This document shows positions 35,701-42,959 of a stretch of DNA of 64,000 nucleotides, piece after piece. The stretch lies in assembly GCA_019637155.1 (NCBI GenBank), contig JAHBWE010000007.1, positions 186,001 to 250,000 of the forward strand. Reading direction: 5' to 3'. The notes below the pieces were generated by a model. It searched no databases, was not told where the DNA came from, and worked only from the letters and a program-made list of their open reading frames with translations. Position 1 is the stretch's first letter, and each line of letters opens with the position of its first letter. Source of the DNA: Labilithrix sp. Lineage in GTDB: Bacteria; Myxococcota_A; Polyangia; Polyangiales; Polyangiaceae. The translations under genes and the position numbers were made by a program.

Positions 35701-35815
35701 GCTCGGCCTGCGCGACGGCGACGCCATCGTCTCGCCGGTCGCGATCGAGACGATCCGCCGCCTCGCGCCGGCGCCGCCGAAGGTCATCGCGCCCGCCGCC
35801 GCCACGACCGCTTGA
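32774..35815 (+). CDS. B12-binding radical SAM protein (TIGR03960) fused to DUF2344
   Basis: 1013 residues. N-terminal B12-binding-like domain (YDIGMSHLGFKILYKILN); radical SAM domain with the cluster motif C269-x3-C273-x2-C276 (RGCTEGCRFCQAG). From about residue 745 a TIGR03936/DUF2344 domain starts (RTRFVYAKVGPMAFLSHLD; YYTSGFHPKPDMTFSPALS). These two parts are often separate neighbouring genes; here they are fused. The linker, residues about 660-720, is encoded by repeat DNA. A tRNA or rRNA modification role is commonly suspected but unproven. Confidence 0.9.
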   Translation: MTRASSLHPYAGFVAKVEKPARYLGGEYGAAQRDWDSAEARVCLAFPDVYDIGMSHLGFKILYKILNDDPRTLAERAFAPWVDMEALLRQHGVPLVSCESARPLRDFDVVGFSLQFELTYTNILTMLDLGGVPLTSAERGEDDPLVIAGGPTATHPEPLATILDAVVIGDGEERTTEIALLWTSLRKQGVARRERLAALSELRGVFVPSLYTVAVEPETGLEVVVDGPVLPVRRSLVEDLNKYPFPHDGPVGGPEAIFDRMSIEIARGCTEGCRFCQAGMIYRPVRERDPEQIVDTLVKAVKGSGYDGVSLTALSTADYSCIAPLIQKVTERLAPEKVSLGVSSLRAYGLDENVLDDMRTVRASGVTFAPEAGSQRMRDVVNKNVTEEQLMTTAERIFSRGWDRMKLYFMIGLPTEEESDVREIVQVGKRARAVGKRVRKEALNAGPPAVTVSVSTHVPKPHTPFQWCAMDRHEQVVEKQRWLREEVRGAKGVDLRMHDSRTSWLEGVFARGDRKLGRVLLRAYAAGARFDSWEDQLKIEVWEEAFRAEGIEPAAYLGTIPVSARLPWSHIDVGLEDGFLVREYRKALKSRLSPPCGKAAGMFVHHTNITDATADDRKLVCYDCGVACDLSAMREERLIYLDRLGAKLKRPPKPAPPPSTGDEQGRPASTLVTGAANAARSAPVFGGTGDEQGQPASTLVTGAANAARSAPVFGGPGDERGVSGAKPLTVKKGPKPPPRVIQGDPRRTRFVYAKVGPMAFLSHLDVIRALPRSFRRLDVPIYYTSGFHPKPDMTFSPALSLGVASLAEILDVKLTVDVDPEALAAELTRMSPDGLVFRHGTRLEKSDRGLSHIIDAARYAVGIPAKALAEAGGRARLEEEIARVMAASEARVIRRFERGLAKAVDARKYLCAIAAFDPRAEAFLADARVGGDLVPVLVDVTMSGEGGVKIAEVMEALFGKNEDGDVAIPYHAVRAELGLRDGDAIVSPVAIETIRRLAPAPPKVIAPAAATTA
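34751..34918. repeat. Two 84-bp structured repeat units inside the radical SAM gene
   Basis: Two head-to-tail 84-bp units (34751-34834, 34835-34918) differ by a single base, with a partial third unit after them. Each holds a perfect outer inverted repeat GGTGACGAGC/GCTCGTCACC, then three small hairpins (CCGC/GCGG, GGCGC/GCGCC, CCCCCG/CGGGGG). The length is 28 codons, so the reading frame stays open. It ends in GGGGGCGAAGCCCC, a motif found elsewhere in the window. It looks like a REP/BIME-type dispersed element. Confidence 0.85.
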
Positions 35816-36705
35816 AGCACCTCGCGCTCGCCCTCTCCGTCATCCTCGCCGCGAGCGGCTGCAAGCTGCTGAAGCGAAAGGCGCCGTCCACCGGCGACGC
35901 GGGCATCGCCATCGCCGCGCTCGACGCGTCGCCGGAGCCGGCTTCGGAGACGGCACGCGCGCTCGATCCGAAGAAGGACCTCCCGCTCGGCCACTGGGAG
36001 ACGGAGGAAGGTCCCAAGCTGTGCCTCACGCTCCTCCCGCACGGTCGCGTGCGCTGGGCCTCCCCCGTCCCGCACTACCGCAACCCCGCGCGCGTGTTCG
36101 GCGACGTGAAGCGCGCGGAGGCGATCTCGGAGGACGACTTCCGCGTCACGATCGAGGTCACGAAGATCTACGCGAAGGAGATCGGCCCGTGCCACCGGTA
36201 CTGGACCGACTACGAGCTCTTCGAGGCGGAGATCCTCGGCGAGCGCGTGACGGGCCCGAACGAGAACGGCCACCGCCTCCCCGAGCTCGACGGCGGCACG
36301 ACGGCGGAGCCGCCGCGCACGTACACGCTGCGCTTCGACGAGGCGCGCGAGCACGTCGACGTCTGCACGACCGCGCCCGCGCCGGCGTGCCGGAAGCTCG
36401 TGAAGCGCCGGAGCCCGTCGGACTTCTCGCGCGCGCGCACCGGCGCGGAGTGCAAGGTCGACACCGACTGCGTCGTCGTCACGAACGGCGAGCAGTGCGA
36501 TCCGTGCCTGTGTCCGTCGGTCCCGAGCGTCCGCACGTGGCCGAAGAAGAAGAAGGAGAAGCCCGGAGACCGCGACCGAGACGACTCGTGGGAGCGCGAG
36601 CCCGAGCACCTCTGCGGCGCGGTCCCCGCGCGCCACGAGGGCTGCGCGGAGTGCCCGGAGCTCCGCGCGGTATGCAAGAGCAAGGTCTGCGTCCTGAAGA
36701 AGTAG
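35812..36705 (+). CDS. Cysteine-containing lipoprotein, TTG start
   Basis: 297 residues. TTG 35812 overlaps the stop of the radical SAM gene (TTGA) and gives MKHLALALSVILAASGC, a clean lipoprotein signal. The C-terminal 100 residues hold ten or more Cys (CKVDTDCVVV, CDPCLCPS, CAECPEL, CKSKVCVL), likely disulfide-bonded outside the cytoplasm, split by a Lys/Glu-rich stretch. No family recognised. Translationally coupled to the radical SAM gene. Confidence 0.7.
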   Translation: MKHLALALSVILAASGCKLLKRKAPSTGDAGIAIAALDASPEPASETARALDPKKDLPLGHWETEEGPKLCLTLLPHGRVRWASPVPHYRNPARVFGDVKRAEAISEDDFRVTIEVTKIYAKEIGPCHRYWTDYELFEAEILGERVTGPNENGHRLPELDGGTTAEPPRTYTLRFDEAREHVDVCTTAPAPACRKLVKRRSPSDFSRARTGAECKVDTDCVVVTNGEQCDPCLCPSVPSVRTWPKKKKEKPGDRDRDDSWEREPEHLCGAVPARHEGCAECPELRAVCKSKVCVLKK

Positions 36706-36757
36706 CGACGACGCCCGCCGCGGGGGGCGCGACGATCGATGCTATCTGTCTTGCCGC

Positions 36758-37522
36758 ATGACGCCGTCCCTCCCGCCGAGCACGATCGCGCTCCTCGCGC
36801 TCGCGGCGTTCGGGGCGGGGCTCGTCGACGCGATCGCGGGCGGCGGCGGGCTCATCACCGTGCCCGCCCTCTTCGCCGCGCACTTGCCGGTGCCGGTCGC
36901 GCTCGCGACGAACAAGGGGCAGGCCGCGTTCGGCGCCGTGTCGTCGTTCATGTCGTTCTGGACGCGCGGCGAGATCGACAAGGAGCGCGCGCTGCTCGGG
37001 TTCGCGGGCGGCTTCGTGGGATCGCTCGCCGGTGCGGCCCTCTTGCTCGTCGTGCCTTCGAAGCCGCTGAAGCCCGTCTCGCTCGTGCTGCTCATGATCG
37101 CGGCGGCGATCGTGATGTGGCCGCGGAAGCCGGGTCACGGGACGCGGCGGCGGTGGGCGATGAAGGCGCTCTTGCCGATCGCGGCTGCGCTCGGCTTCTA
37201 CGACGGGTTCTTCGGGCCGGGCGTGGGATCGATGCTGATCGTGGCGTGGGTGCTCGTGTTCGGCGATGCGATCACGCGCGCCTCGGGGAACGCGAAGGTG
37301 GTGAACCTCGGCTCGAACCTCGCCGCGCTGCTCGTGTTCTCGGTCAAGGGGGCGGTGCTCTGGCACGTCTCGGCGCCGATGGCGATCGCGAACGCGTGCG
37401 GCTCGTTCCTCGGCGCACGGCTCGCGGTGAAGCGGGGCGATCGCTTCGTCCGCACGGTCGTGCTCCTCGTCGTGAGCGCGCTCGTGTTGAAGATGGCCTA
37501 CGAGCTGGTGTGGCCGTCGTAG
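36758..37522 (+). CDS. TSUP (TauE/SafE) family permease
   Basis: 254 residues, normal length. Eight hydrophobic segments; the two internal repeats carry DAIAGGGGLITVPAL and LGFYDGFFGPGVGSML, the family signature. Members export or import small sulfur- or carboxylate-containing anions (sulfite, sulfoacetate, taurine products). Nothing in the neighbours fixes the substrate. It is followed 16 bp later by the PhnD-like gene. Confidence 0.9.
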   Translation: MTPSLPPSTIALLALAAFGAGLVDAIAGGGGLITVPALFAAHLPVPVALATNKGQAAFGAVSSFMSFWTRGEIDKERALLGFAGGFVGSLAGAALLLVVPSKPLKPVSLVLLMIAAAIVMWPRKPGHGTRRRWAMKALLPIAAALGFYDGFFGPGVGSMLIVAWVLVFGDAITRASGNAKVVNLGSNLAALLVFSVKGAVLWHVSAPMAIANACGSFLGARLAVKRGDRFVRTVVLLVVSALVLKMAYELVWPS

Positions 37523-37538
37523 TAGGATCGAGGCACTC

Positions 37539-38360
37539 GTGAGCAGCCTCTCCCGCATCGTGTTCGGGCTCGTCGTCCCCTCCGCCGGCAGCGGCAAAGG
37601 CGAGAGGGTCGACATGTTGACCGACTGGATCACGCAGCGCATCGGCATCTCGGTCGAGCGCCGCGACGCCGCGTCGTACGAGGCGCTCGCGAACGACGTG
37701 CGCGAAGGACGCATCGACGTCGCGTGGCTGCCGCCGATCGTCTACGTGCGCCTCGGCGACGTGGTGCGTCCGCTCGGCAGCATCGTCCGCGGCGCCGACG
37801 GCAAGAGCCGCGGCTACGAGGCCGCGCTGGTGGTCCAGGCCTCCTCGAAGATCCGCTCCATCGACGGCCTCCGCGGCATGCGCGCGGGGTGGGTCGATCG
37901 CTGGAGCGCGGCGGGCTTCGTGCTCCCGCGCGTGAAGCTCGCGCTCCTCGGCGTCGATCCGCGCACGGTGTTCCGCACCGAGACGTTCCACGGCTCGCAT
38001 CGCAGCGCGATCAAGGCGCTCCTCGCCGGCGCGTGCGACGTCGCGGGCACGTACGCGAGCGCGGACGCGGAGGGCAACGTGACGCAAGGGGCGTGGTCGG
38101 AGATCGAAGGCGCGGAGGTCCGCGTGCTCGCGACCTTCGGCGCGATCCCTCCCGACGTCTTCGCGGTGCGCACGGTGGTCGCGGAGAAGGTCGGCTACAA
38201 GGTCTACGACGCGCTGAAGGCGGCCGCGACCGAGGACGGCATGCGCGCGAGCCTGCGCGAGGCCTTCGGCGGCGACGAGATCGTCGACGGGCTCGCCCCC
38301 GGCTACGAGTCGCTGAAGAAGGCGCTCGAGATGGCGGCCGCGCGCGGGATCTTCGACTGA
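37539..38360 (+). CDS. PhnD-like substrate-binding protein without signal peptide
   Basis: 273 residues from GTG 37539. A phosphate/phosphonate-binding-protein fold (PF12974 type): FGLVVPSAGSGKGERVDML, then EGRIDVAWLPPIVYV and FHGSHRSAIKALLAGACDVAGTY. No signal peptide and no ABC permease or ATPase nearby, so it may be a cytoplasmic sensor rather than a transporter component. Coupled by CTGA to the TIGR02996 gene. Confidence 0.8.
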   Translation: MSSLSRIVFGLVVPSAGSGKGERVDMLTDWITQRIGISVERRDAASYEALANDVREGRIDVAWLPPIVYVRLGDVVRPLGSIVRGADGKSRGYEAALVVQASSKIRSIDGLRGMRAGWVDRWSAAGFVLPRVKLALLGVDPRTVFRTETFHGSHRSAIKALLAGACDVAGTYASADAEGNVTQGAWSEIEGAEVRVLATFGAIPPDVFAVRTVVAEKVGYKVYDALKAAATEDGMRASLREAFGGDEIVDGLAPGYESLKKALEMAAARGIFD

Positions 38361-39682
38361 GCGCGAGCGAGGACGACCTCGTCGACGCGATCATCGCGAC
38401 GCCGGACGACGACGCGCCGCGGCTCGTGTACGCCGACTGGCTCCTCGAGCGCGGCGATCCGCGCGGCCACTTCATCAACGCGCAGTGCGCCGTCGCCGCG
38501 TGCGAGCGGGCGGGAGAGCGGACGAGCGATCGCTATCGCGCCGCGCGCGTGCGGGCGCACCTGCTGCAGCGCGACCTCGGCGCGCGGTTGCTCGCCGGGC
38601 TCCGCGCCGACTCGGTGACGCGGATCGAGCGCGGCTTCGTCACGCGCGCACGGCTGGAGGTGGACGCGCTCGAGCCGCTCTTGCCTCGCCTCGCGCGGAC
38701 CCCGCTCGAGATGCTCCACCTCCGCGAAGGCCTCCGCTACGGGGCCTTGCGCCGCGCGCTCCCGCAGCTGCCGCGCTCGCTCGCGTTGCTCGGCTTCGAT
38801 CTGGGCTTCGGGCTCGCGGCCACGTCGGGCTCGCTCGACGTCCCGGGCCTGCGTGAAGCGCTCGCGACGGTCCCGGCGCACGACGACGACGAGGTCTGGC
38901 CCGGCGACGGCCGGTTGCCGGCGCCGCCGCTCGACGCGCTCGTCCGCGGGCTGCACGTCGAGCGGCCGCACCTCTTCACCGCCGCGGTCCCGCGCGGCGT
39001 CCGCTCGCTCGGGCTCCTCCCGCCGCGCGACGTCGCGGCGCTGCGCTCGTTCCTCGCCGCGCTCGCCGACACGGAGGTCGAGGCGCTCACGGTCTACTGC
39101 AGCGACGAGACGGTCTGCGCCGCGATCGAGAGCGCGCCGATCGCGCAGCTGCGCGAGCTGGAGCTGGGGTACGAGCTCGAGGTCGGGCCGGAGGCGGCGC
39201 GGGCGTTCGTCGCGCGGGGCGGAGGCGCGCGCCTCGAGCGATTCGCGGCGCCCTTCCCCGTCGACGCCGACGTCGCCGCGGTCCTCGCGCGCTCGCGCCT
39301 CGTCCACCTCGGGCTCGGCAACGGCGGCGATCTCGAGGCCGCCGGCGCGGTCCTCGCGCGGCATCCGCTGCACACGATCGAGCTCGCGGGCTTCACGCCG
39401 CCCGACGCGCTGCGGCTGCTGGATGCGGTCCCGGCGACGGTCTCCGACCTCTACTGGCGCGCGGGCGAGCTCGACGACGACCACGTGCGGGCGCTCTCCG
39501 AGCGCACGACGCTCGCGCGGCTCTCGCTCCTGTCGTTGTCCGAGGTCGCGATGGGGAGCGCGGCGACCGCGGCGCTGCTCGCCGCGGAGCCGCTCGCGGG
39601 CGTGCCCTGGCTCCGCCTGACGCCGGCCCCAGACGGCGATCGCGAGCCCGACTGGTCGAGCCTGAACCCGCCCCCGACATAA
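38357..39682 (+). CDS. TIGR02996 domain protein, CTG start
   Basis: 441 residues. The N-terminal segment SEDDLVDAIIATPDDDAPRL followed by VYADWLLERGDPRGHF is the TIGR02996 domain typical of myxobacteria and planctomycetes. The rest is Leu-rich and repeat-like. The domain begins at once, and the only start before it is CTG 38357, overlapping the TGA of the upstream gene; the GTG inside LVYADW would destroy the domain. Function unknown. Confidence 0.72.
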   Translation: MSASEDDLVDAIIATPDDDAPRLVYADWLLERGDPRGHFINAQCAVAACERAGERTSDRYRAARVRAHLLQRDLGARLLAGLRADSVTRIERGFVTRARLEVDALEPLLPRLARTPLEMLHLREGLRYGALRRALPQLPRSLALLGFDLGFGLAATSGSLDVPGLREALATVPAHDDDEVWPGDGRLPAPPLDALVRGLHVERPHLFTAAVPRGVRSLGLLPPRDVAALRSFLAALADTEVEALTVYCSDETVCAAIESAPIAQLRELELGYELEVGPEAARAFVARGGGARLERFAAPFPVDADVAAVLARSRLVHLGLGNGGDLEAAGAVLARHPLHTIELAGFTPPDALRLLDAVPATVSDLYWRAGELDDDHVRALSERTTLARLSLLSLSEVAMGSAATAALLAAEPLAGVPWLRLTPAPDGDREPDWSSLNPPPT

Positions 39683-39692
39683 CTGACATAAT

Positions 39693-39710
39693 GCTGACAC
39701 GCCGGTCAGC
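39693..39710. promoter_or_regulatory. Inverted repeat GCTGAC/GTCAGC
   Basis: Six-bp perfect arms with a 6-nt centre, preceded by two more TGACA-type repeats (39684, 39694). It lies 13 bp before a possible small gene. It may be an operator or a terminator of the upstream unit. Confidence 0.3.
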
Positions 39711-39722
39711 CATGATCGTGGG

Positions 39723-39857
39723 ATGAAGAACGCAGCCGCATGGCTCTGGTCGAAGCTCGGCGTCGTCCTCGCGACGCGGCCCACTCCCGCGCTCGAGCAG
39801 CCGCAACGAACAACCCCGCCGCCGGACCTGTGGCGCCTCCACACCTCGTTCGCGTGA
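39723..39857 (+). CDS. Possible 44-residue small protein
   Basis: Starts MKNAAAWLWSKLGVVLAT and ends LWRLHTSFA. Codon third bases are G/C-rich as in real genes. A 4-codon ORF (39713-39727) ends in a TGA overlapping its ATG. No strong ribosome-binding site. The remaining gap to 39920 contains GGATCGG/CCGATCC arms (39878-39906) that may end the convergent transcript. Confidence 0.35.
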   Translation: MKNAAAWLWSKLGVVLATRPTPALEQPQRTTPPPDLWRLHTSFA

Positions 39858-39920
39858 GGTCGGTCGGCCTCGCCCACGGGATCGGTCCGATGAGATCGAT
39901 CCGATCCGATGCGCAACGGG

Positions 39921-40559
39921 TCAGTTGCAGTAGTCGTCGTTGCCTGGAGGGGCGACGACGCAGCCGCGGGTGCAGCGTGTCTGGATGATGGCGGTGAATC
40001 CGTCGCCGACGCAGCGGTACAGCACGTTCGGATCGCCGTTCACCTTGTCGCCGCCGCAGTAGGTGCCGTTGACCACGCACTTCGTCGGCGCGCCGCACGC
40101 GTCCTGCGCGGCGGGCTGGTTCGTGGTGCACGAGCTCGCGCACTTCGCCACGAGCTCGCCCGTCTTGCCGTCGGGCATGCAGCGATACAGCGACGCGCGA
40201 TCGCCGGCGACCCTGCCGCCGCCACAATACGTCTGGCCGAACATGCACCCCGCCGGCGGCGGCGCAGGCGACCCGGCGTCGGGCGTCGCGTCGGCGGGCG
40301 GAGTCGTCGGATCTCCGGAAGAAGACGAAGACGATGAAGACGAGGTCGTCTCCGACGAGGGCTCGGGCGCGCCGACCGCGTCGTCGTCGCCGCGTGAATT
40401 CGGCGTGAGCGGGTCGGAGCTCCCGCCGGCCTCGCCGCTGCCGCCGCCGCTCGTCCCCGGCGTCGCCTCCGCGGTGGGGTTCTCCTCGGCTGGAAGAGTG
40501 TAGTCGTAGCAGCCGTACAGGCCCGCGATCGTCAGGAGAGCGAAGACGGCACGACGCAT
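39921..40559 (-). CDS. Lipoprotein with two six-cysteine modules
   Basis: 212 residues from ATG 40559 (MRRAVFALLTIAGLYGC, lipobox). A spacer of Ser/Gly/Pro to about residue 105 is followed by two copies of a module: TYCGGGRVAGDRASLYRC... and TYCGGDKVNGDPNVLYRC..., each with six Cys and ending near a D-x-C. The same module ends the M15-like peptidase and the lysozyme 4-7 kb away, so it may bind the cell wall or another surface ligand. A -24/-12-like motif precedes it. The longer upstream frame was rejected. Confidence 0.72.
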   Translation of the reverse strand: MRRAVFALLTIAGLYGCYDYTLPAEENPTAEATPGTSGGGSGEAGGSSDPLTPNSRGDDDAVGAPEPSSETTSSSSSSSSSGDPTTPPADATPDAGSPAPPPAGCMFGQTYCGGGRVAGDRASLYRCMPDGKTGELVAKCASSCTTNQPAAQDACGAPTKCVVNGTYCGGDKVNGDPNVLYRCVGDGFTAIIQTRCTRGCVVAPPGNDDYCN

Positions 40560-40572
40560 CGACGGCCCATCG

Positions 40573-40588
40573 AGCAAGGCGCGTACCG
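40573..40588 (-). promoter_or_regulatory. Sigma-54-like -24/-12 motif, cysteine-module lipoprotein
   Basis: CGGTACGCGCCTTGCT on the minus strand: GG-N10-GC with a full TTGCT -12 box; GC lies 14 nt before the ATG. This is the best single match to the TGGCACG-N4-TTGCW consensus here. The 36 bases from GG into the gene align with the promoter at 45656 at 24 positions. Confidence 0.6.
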
Positions 40589-40733
40589 CGGCGGGGACGC
40601 GAAATCCCTCGCGTTCCGAGAAGCGTTCGCCGGTTGCTTGGCAGGCAGCTTCGGCACGAGCGAACGATTTCAGTTTGACAGTGCACTCACCCACATCCAG
40701 CCCCGAACGGGCGCAGGCCCAGCCCTGGCGTGG

Positions 40734-42050
40734 ATGTTGTTAGGCAAGCACGTCGTGCAAGCCGCCAAAGCCATCCCCTTCACCCGCACCCTCCACGCTC
40801 GCTCCGCGGTCGTGCCTCCGTTGCCGCTCCGCGTGCGCGCCGGTCGCCGCGTCGCGCGCCTCGACCGCGGCTCGATCGTCGTCGGCTCGTCGGCCGGCTG
40901 CGACCTCGTGATCGAGGACGCGAGCGTGTCGCGGCGGCATGTCGAGCTCGAGATCGCGCCCGAAGGCGTCATCGTCCGCGACCTCGAGAGCCGCAACGGC
41001 ACGTGGTACCTCGGGCAGCGCGTCGAGCGCATGATCGCGAGCCCGCCGACGCTCCTCCGCATCGGCGGGACGACGCTCGCGATCGAGATCGACCCCGACG
41101 CCGGGGCGGAGCCGCTCCGCCGGCCCGGCTTCCGCGGGATGGTCGGGTCGTCGGACGCGATGCACCGCCTCTTCGGCGCGCTCGCGCGGCTCGACGGATC
41201 GCTCGTGCCGGCGCTCGTGCTCGGCGAGACCGGCGTCGGCAAGGAGGTCGTCGCGCGCGCCATCCACGAGGGCTCGCGCGTCGCGGACGGGCCGTTCGTC
41301 GCCGTGAACTGCGGAGCGCTCGCGCGCGAGCTCGTCGCGAGCACGTTGTTCGGTCACCGGCGCGGCGCGTTCACCGGCGCGACCGACGCGCGGCGCGGCG
41401 CGTTCGCGGCGGCGCAAGGCGGGACGCTCTTCCTCGACGAGCTCGGCGAGCTCCCGCTCGAGATCCAGCCCGCGCTGCTGCGGGCGCTCGAATGCGGGGA
41501 AATTACACCTATCGGGGAGGACACCCCGCAGCGCGTGAACGTGCGCGTCGTCGCCGCGACGAACCGCGACCTCGAGGCCGAGGTGCGCGCGGGACGCTTC
41601 CGCGAGGACCTCTACTTCCGGCTCGCGGTCGTGACGCTGCGCATCCCCGCGCTGCGAGAGCGCCCCGAGGACGTGGCGCCGCTCGCCGACTACTTCGCGC
41701 GGCAGGAAGGGCTGCCGGGGCTCCCCGCCGACGTCGTCGCGGAGCTCGAGCAGCGCGCCTTCCCCGGCAACGTGCGCGAGCTGCGCAACGCGGTGCGCGC
41801 GTACGCGGCGATCGGCGTCCTCGACGATCGCGCGCCGCGATCGAGCATGATCGTGCCGACGATGGAGCCGCCGGTGAGCTTCGACGCGCCGTACCTCGCG
41901 CAGCGCGACGCGCTCGTCGACCGCTTCACGCAGCGCTACGTGTCCGCGCTGCTCGAGCGCACGAACGGGAACCAGACCGCCGCGGCGAAGCTCGCCGGCC
42001 TCGATCGGACCTACTTCGGCCGCCTCCTCGCGAAGCTCGGGCGGCGCTGA
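40734..42050 (+). CDS. FHA-domain sigma-54-dependent activator
   Basis: 438 residues from ATG 40734. FHA domain (residues about 25-105; [32 protein letters not shown]) reads phosphothreonine. AAA+ domain: Walker A GETGVGKE (164-171), sigma-54 contact loop GAFTGA (211-216), Walker [13 protein letters not shown]-terminal Fis-type helix-turn-helix ([20 protein letters not shown]). No receiver domain. In myxobacteria such proteins are controlled by Ser/Thr kinases; one is encoded 0.9 kb downstream. Probable activator of the -24/-12 promoters nearby. Confidence 0.92.
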   Translation: MLLGKHVVQAAKAIPFTRTLHARSAVVPPLPLRVRAGRRVARLDRGSIVVGSSAGCDLVIEDASVSRRHVELEIAPEGVIVRDLESRNGTWYLGQRVERMIASPPTLLRIGGTTLAIEIDPDAGAEPLRRPGFRGMVGSSDAMHRLFGALARLDGSLVPALVLGETGVGKEVVARAIHEGSRVADGPFVAVNCGALARELVASTLFGHRRGAFTGATDARRGAFAAAQGGTLFLDELGELPLEIQPALLRALECGEITPIGEDTPQRVNVRVVAATNRDLEAEVRAGRFREDLYFRLAVVTLRIPALRERPEDVAPLADYFARQEGLPGLPADVVAELEQRAFPGNVRELRNAVRAYAAIGVLDDRAPRSSMIVPTMEPPVSFDAPYLAQRDALVDRFTQRYVSALLERTNGNQTAAAKLAGLDRTYFGRLLAKLGRR

Positions 42051-42052
42051 GC

Positions 42053-42070
42053 TGCGGCCGATCGGCCGCA
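42053..42070. promoter_or_regulatory. 18-bp perfect palindrome after the activator gene
   Basis: TGCGGCCGATCGGCCGCA, 3 bp past the activator's stop and 50 bp before the next gene. Sixteen of its bases recur exactly at 45598-45613 in the divergent M15/lysozyme promoter region. A candidate binding site for the activator; alternatively a terminator stem. Confidence 0.45.
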
Positions 42071-42119
42071 ATTTCAGCGCGAACGTCCCATCCGCGAGCG
42101 ATGATCGTATGCTCCGATC

Positions 42120-42959
42120 GTGGCGGTGGTCGAGGCGAGGAGGTGGGCGAGCCGCGTGGCGTTCGCGGCGTACTTCGTCGCCGGCGCGGCCTCCGCCGAC
42201 GCGGTCGCCGAAGCGCGCGTCGACTACGAGGCCGGCGCCGCCGCGTACGACAAGAAGGACTGGGGCACCGCCGCGGTGCGGTTCAGCCGCGCCGACGAGC
42301 GCGTCCCGAACCCGCGCGCGCTGCAGCTCGCGATGGCGTCCGCGCTCCACCTCACCGACGCGGCGCTCGCGATGAGCCTCGTCGAGCGGGCGGAGGCACG
42401 CGCGGTGGACGGAAGCCTCGCCGAGCTCGCGCGCCGCTTGCGCCAGCGCTTCGCGAAGGACGCCGCCCGACTACGTGTACTCTGCAAGAGCGAGTGCAAG
42501 CCGAGCCTCGACGGCCACGAGATCGCGGCGCCGTCGACGCACTGGCTCGCGCCGGGCGCGCACCGCGTCGAGGCGGCCGGCTTCGAGAAGGAGCTCAAGC
42601 TGACCGGCGGCGCCGACGTCGAGGTCGTCGTGCCGCCGCCTCCTCCTCCGCCTCCGCCCGCGCGCGCGCCGGTCGTCGCGCCGCCGGAGCCCGCGGCCGA
42701 GGAGCGGCACGGGCTCCGGCCGTGGGTCTTCTGGACGAGCGCCGGCGTGACGGGCGCGGCGGCCGCGACGTCGACCGTGCTCACGATCGTCTCGGGGCAG
42801 CGCCACGACGACTTCGTCGCGAACCGGAGCCCGGAGACGGCCGCGGCGGGCGAGGCGGCGCAGACGCGCTCCACCGTCGCGTGGGTCGCGACCGGCGGCC
42901 TCCTCGTCGCGACCGTCATCATCGCGATCCTGACCGACTTCGGCGGCGGCAAGCGGTGA
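42120..42959 (+). CDS. TPR/PEGA-like protein paired with the kinase
   Basis: 279 residues from GTG 42120. An N-terminal signal-like segment (VAFAAYFVAGAASA), one or two TPR-like helix pairs (YEAGAAAYDKKDWGTAAVRFS), a short PEGA-like beta segment (HWLAPGAHRVEAAGFEKEL), a Pro run, and two C-terminal hydrophobic segments. The gene at 56733 has the same overall layout next to kinase genes. It overlaps the kinase start by GTGA, so the two products probably act together as a sensor. Confidence 0.65.
   Translation: MAVVEARRWASRVAFAAYFVAGAASADAVAEARVDYEAGAAAYDKKDWGTAAVRFSRADERVPNPRALQLAMASALHLTDAALAMSLVERAEARAVDGSLAELARRLRQRFAKDAARLRVLCKSECKPSLDGHEIAAPSTHWLAPGAHRVEAAGFEKELKLTGGADVEVVVPPPPPPPPPARAPVVAPPEPAAEERHGLRPWVFWTSAGVTGAAAATSTVLTIVSGQRHDDFVANRSPETAAAGEAAQTRSTVAWVATGGLLVATVIIAILTDFGGGKR

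Noticed and set aside
40630..40660. A TTGGCAGGCAGCTTCGG sequence as a sigma-54 promoter for the activator gene
   Set aside because: The -12 position reads CG instead of GC, and the distance to the start does not fit the pattern seen at the other five genes.
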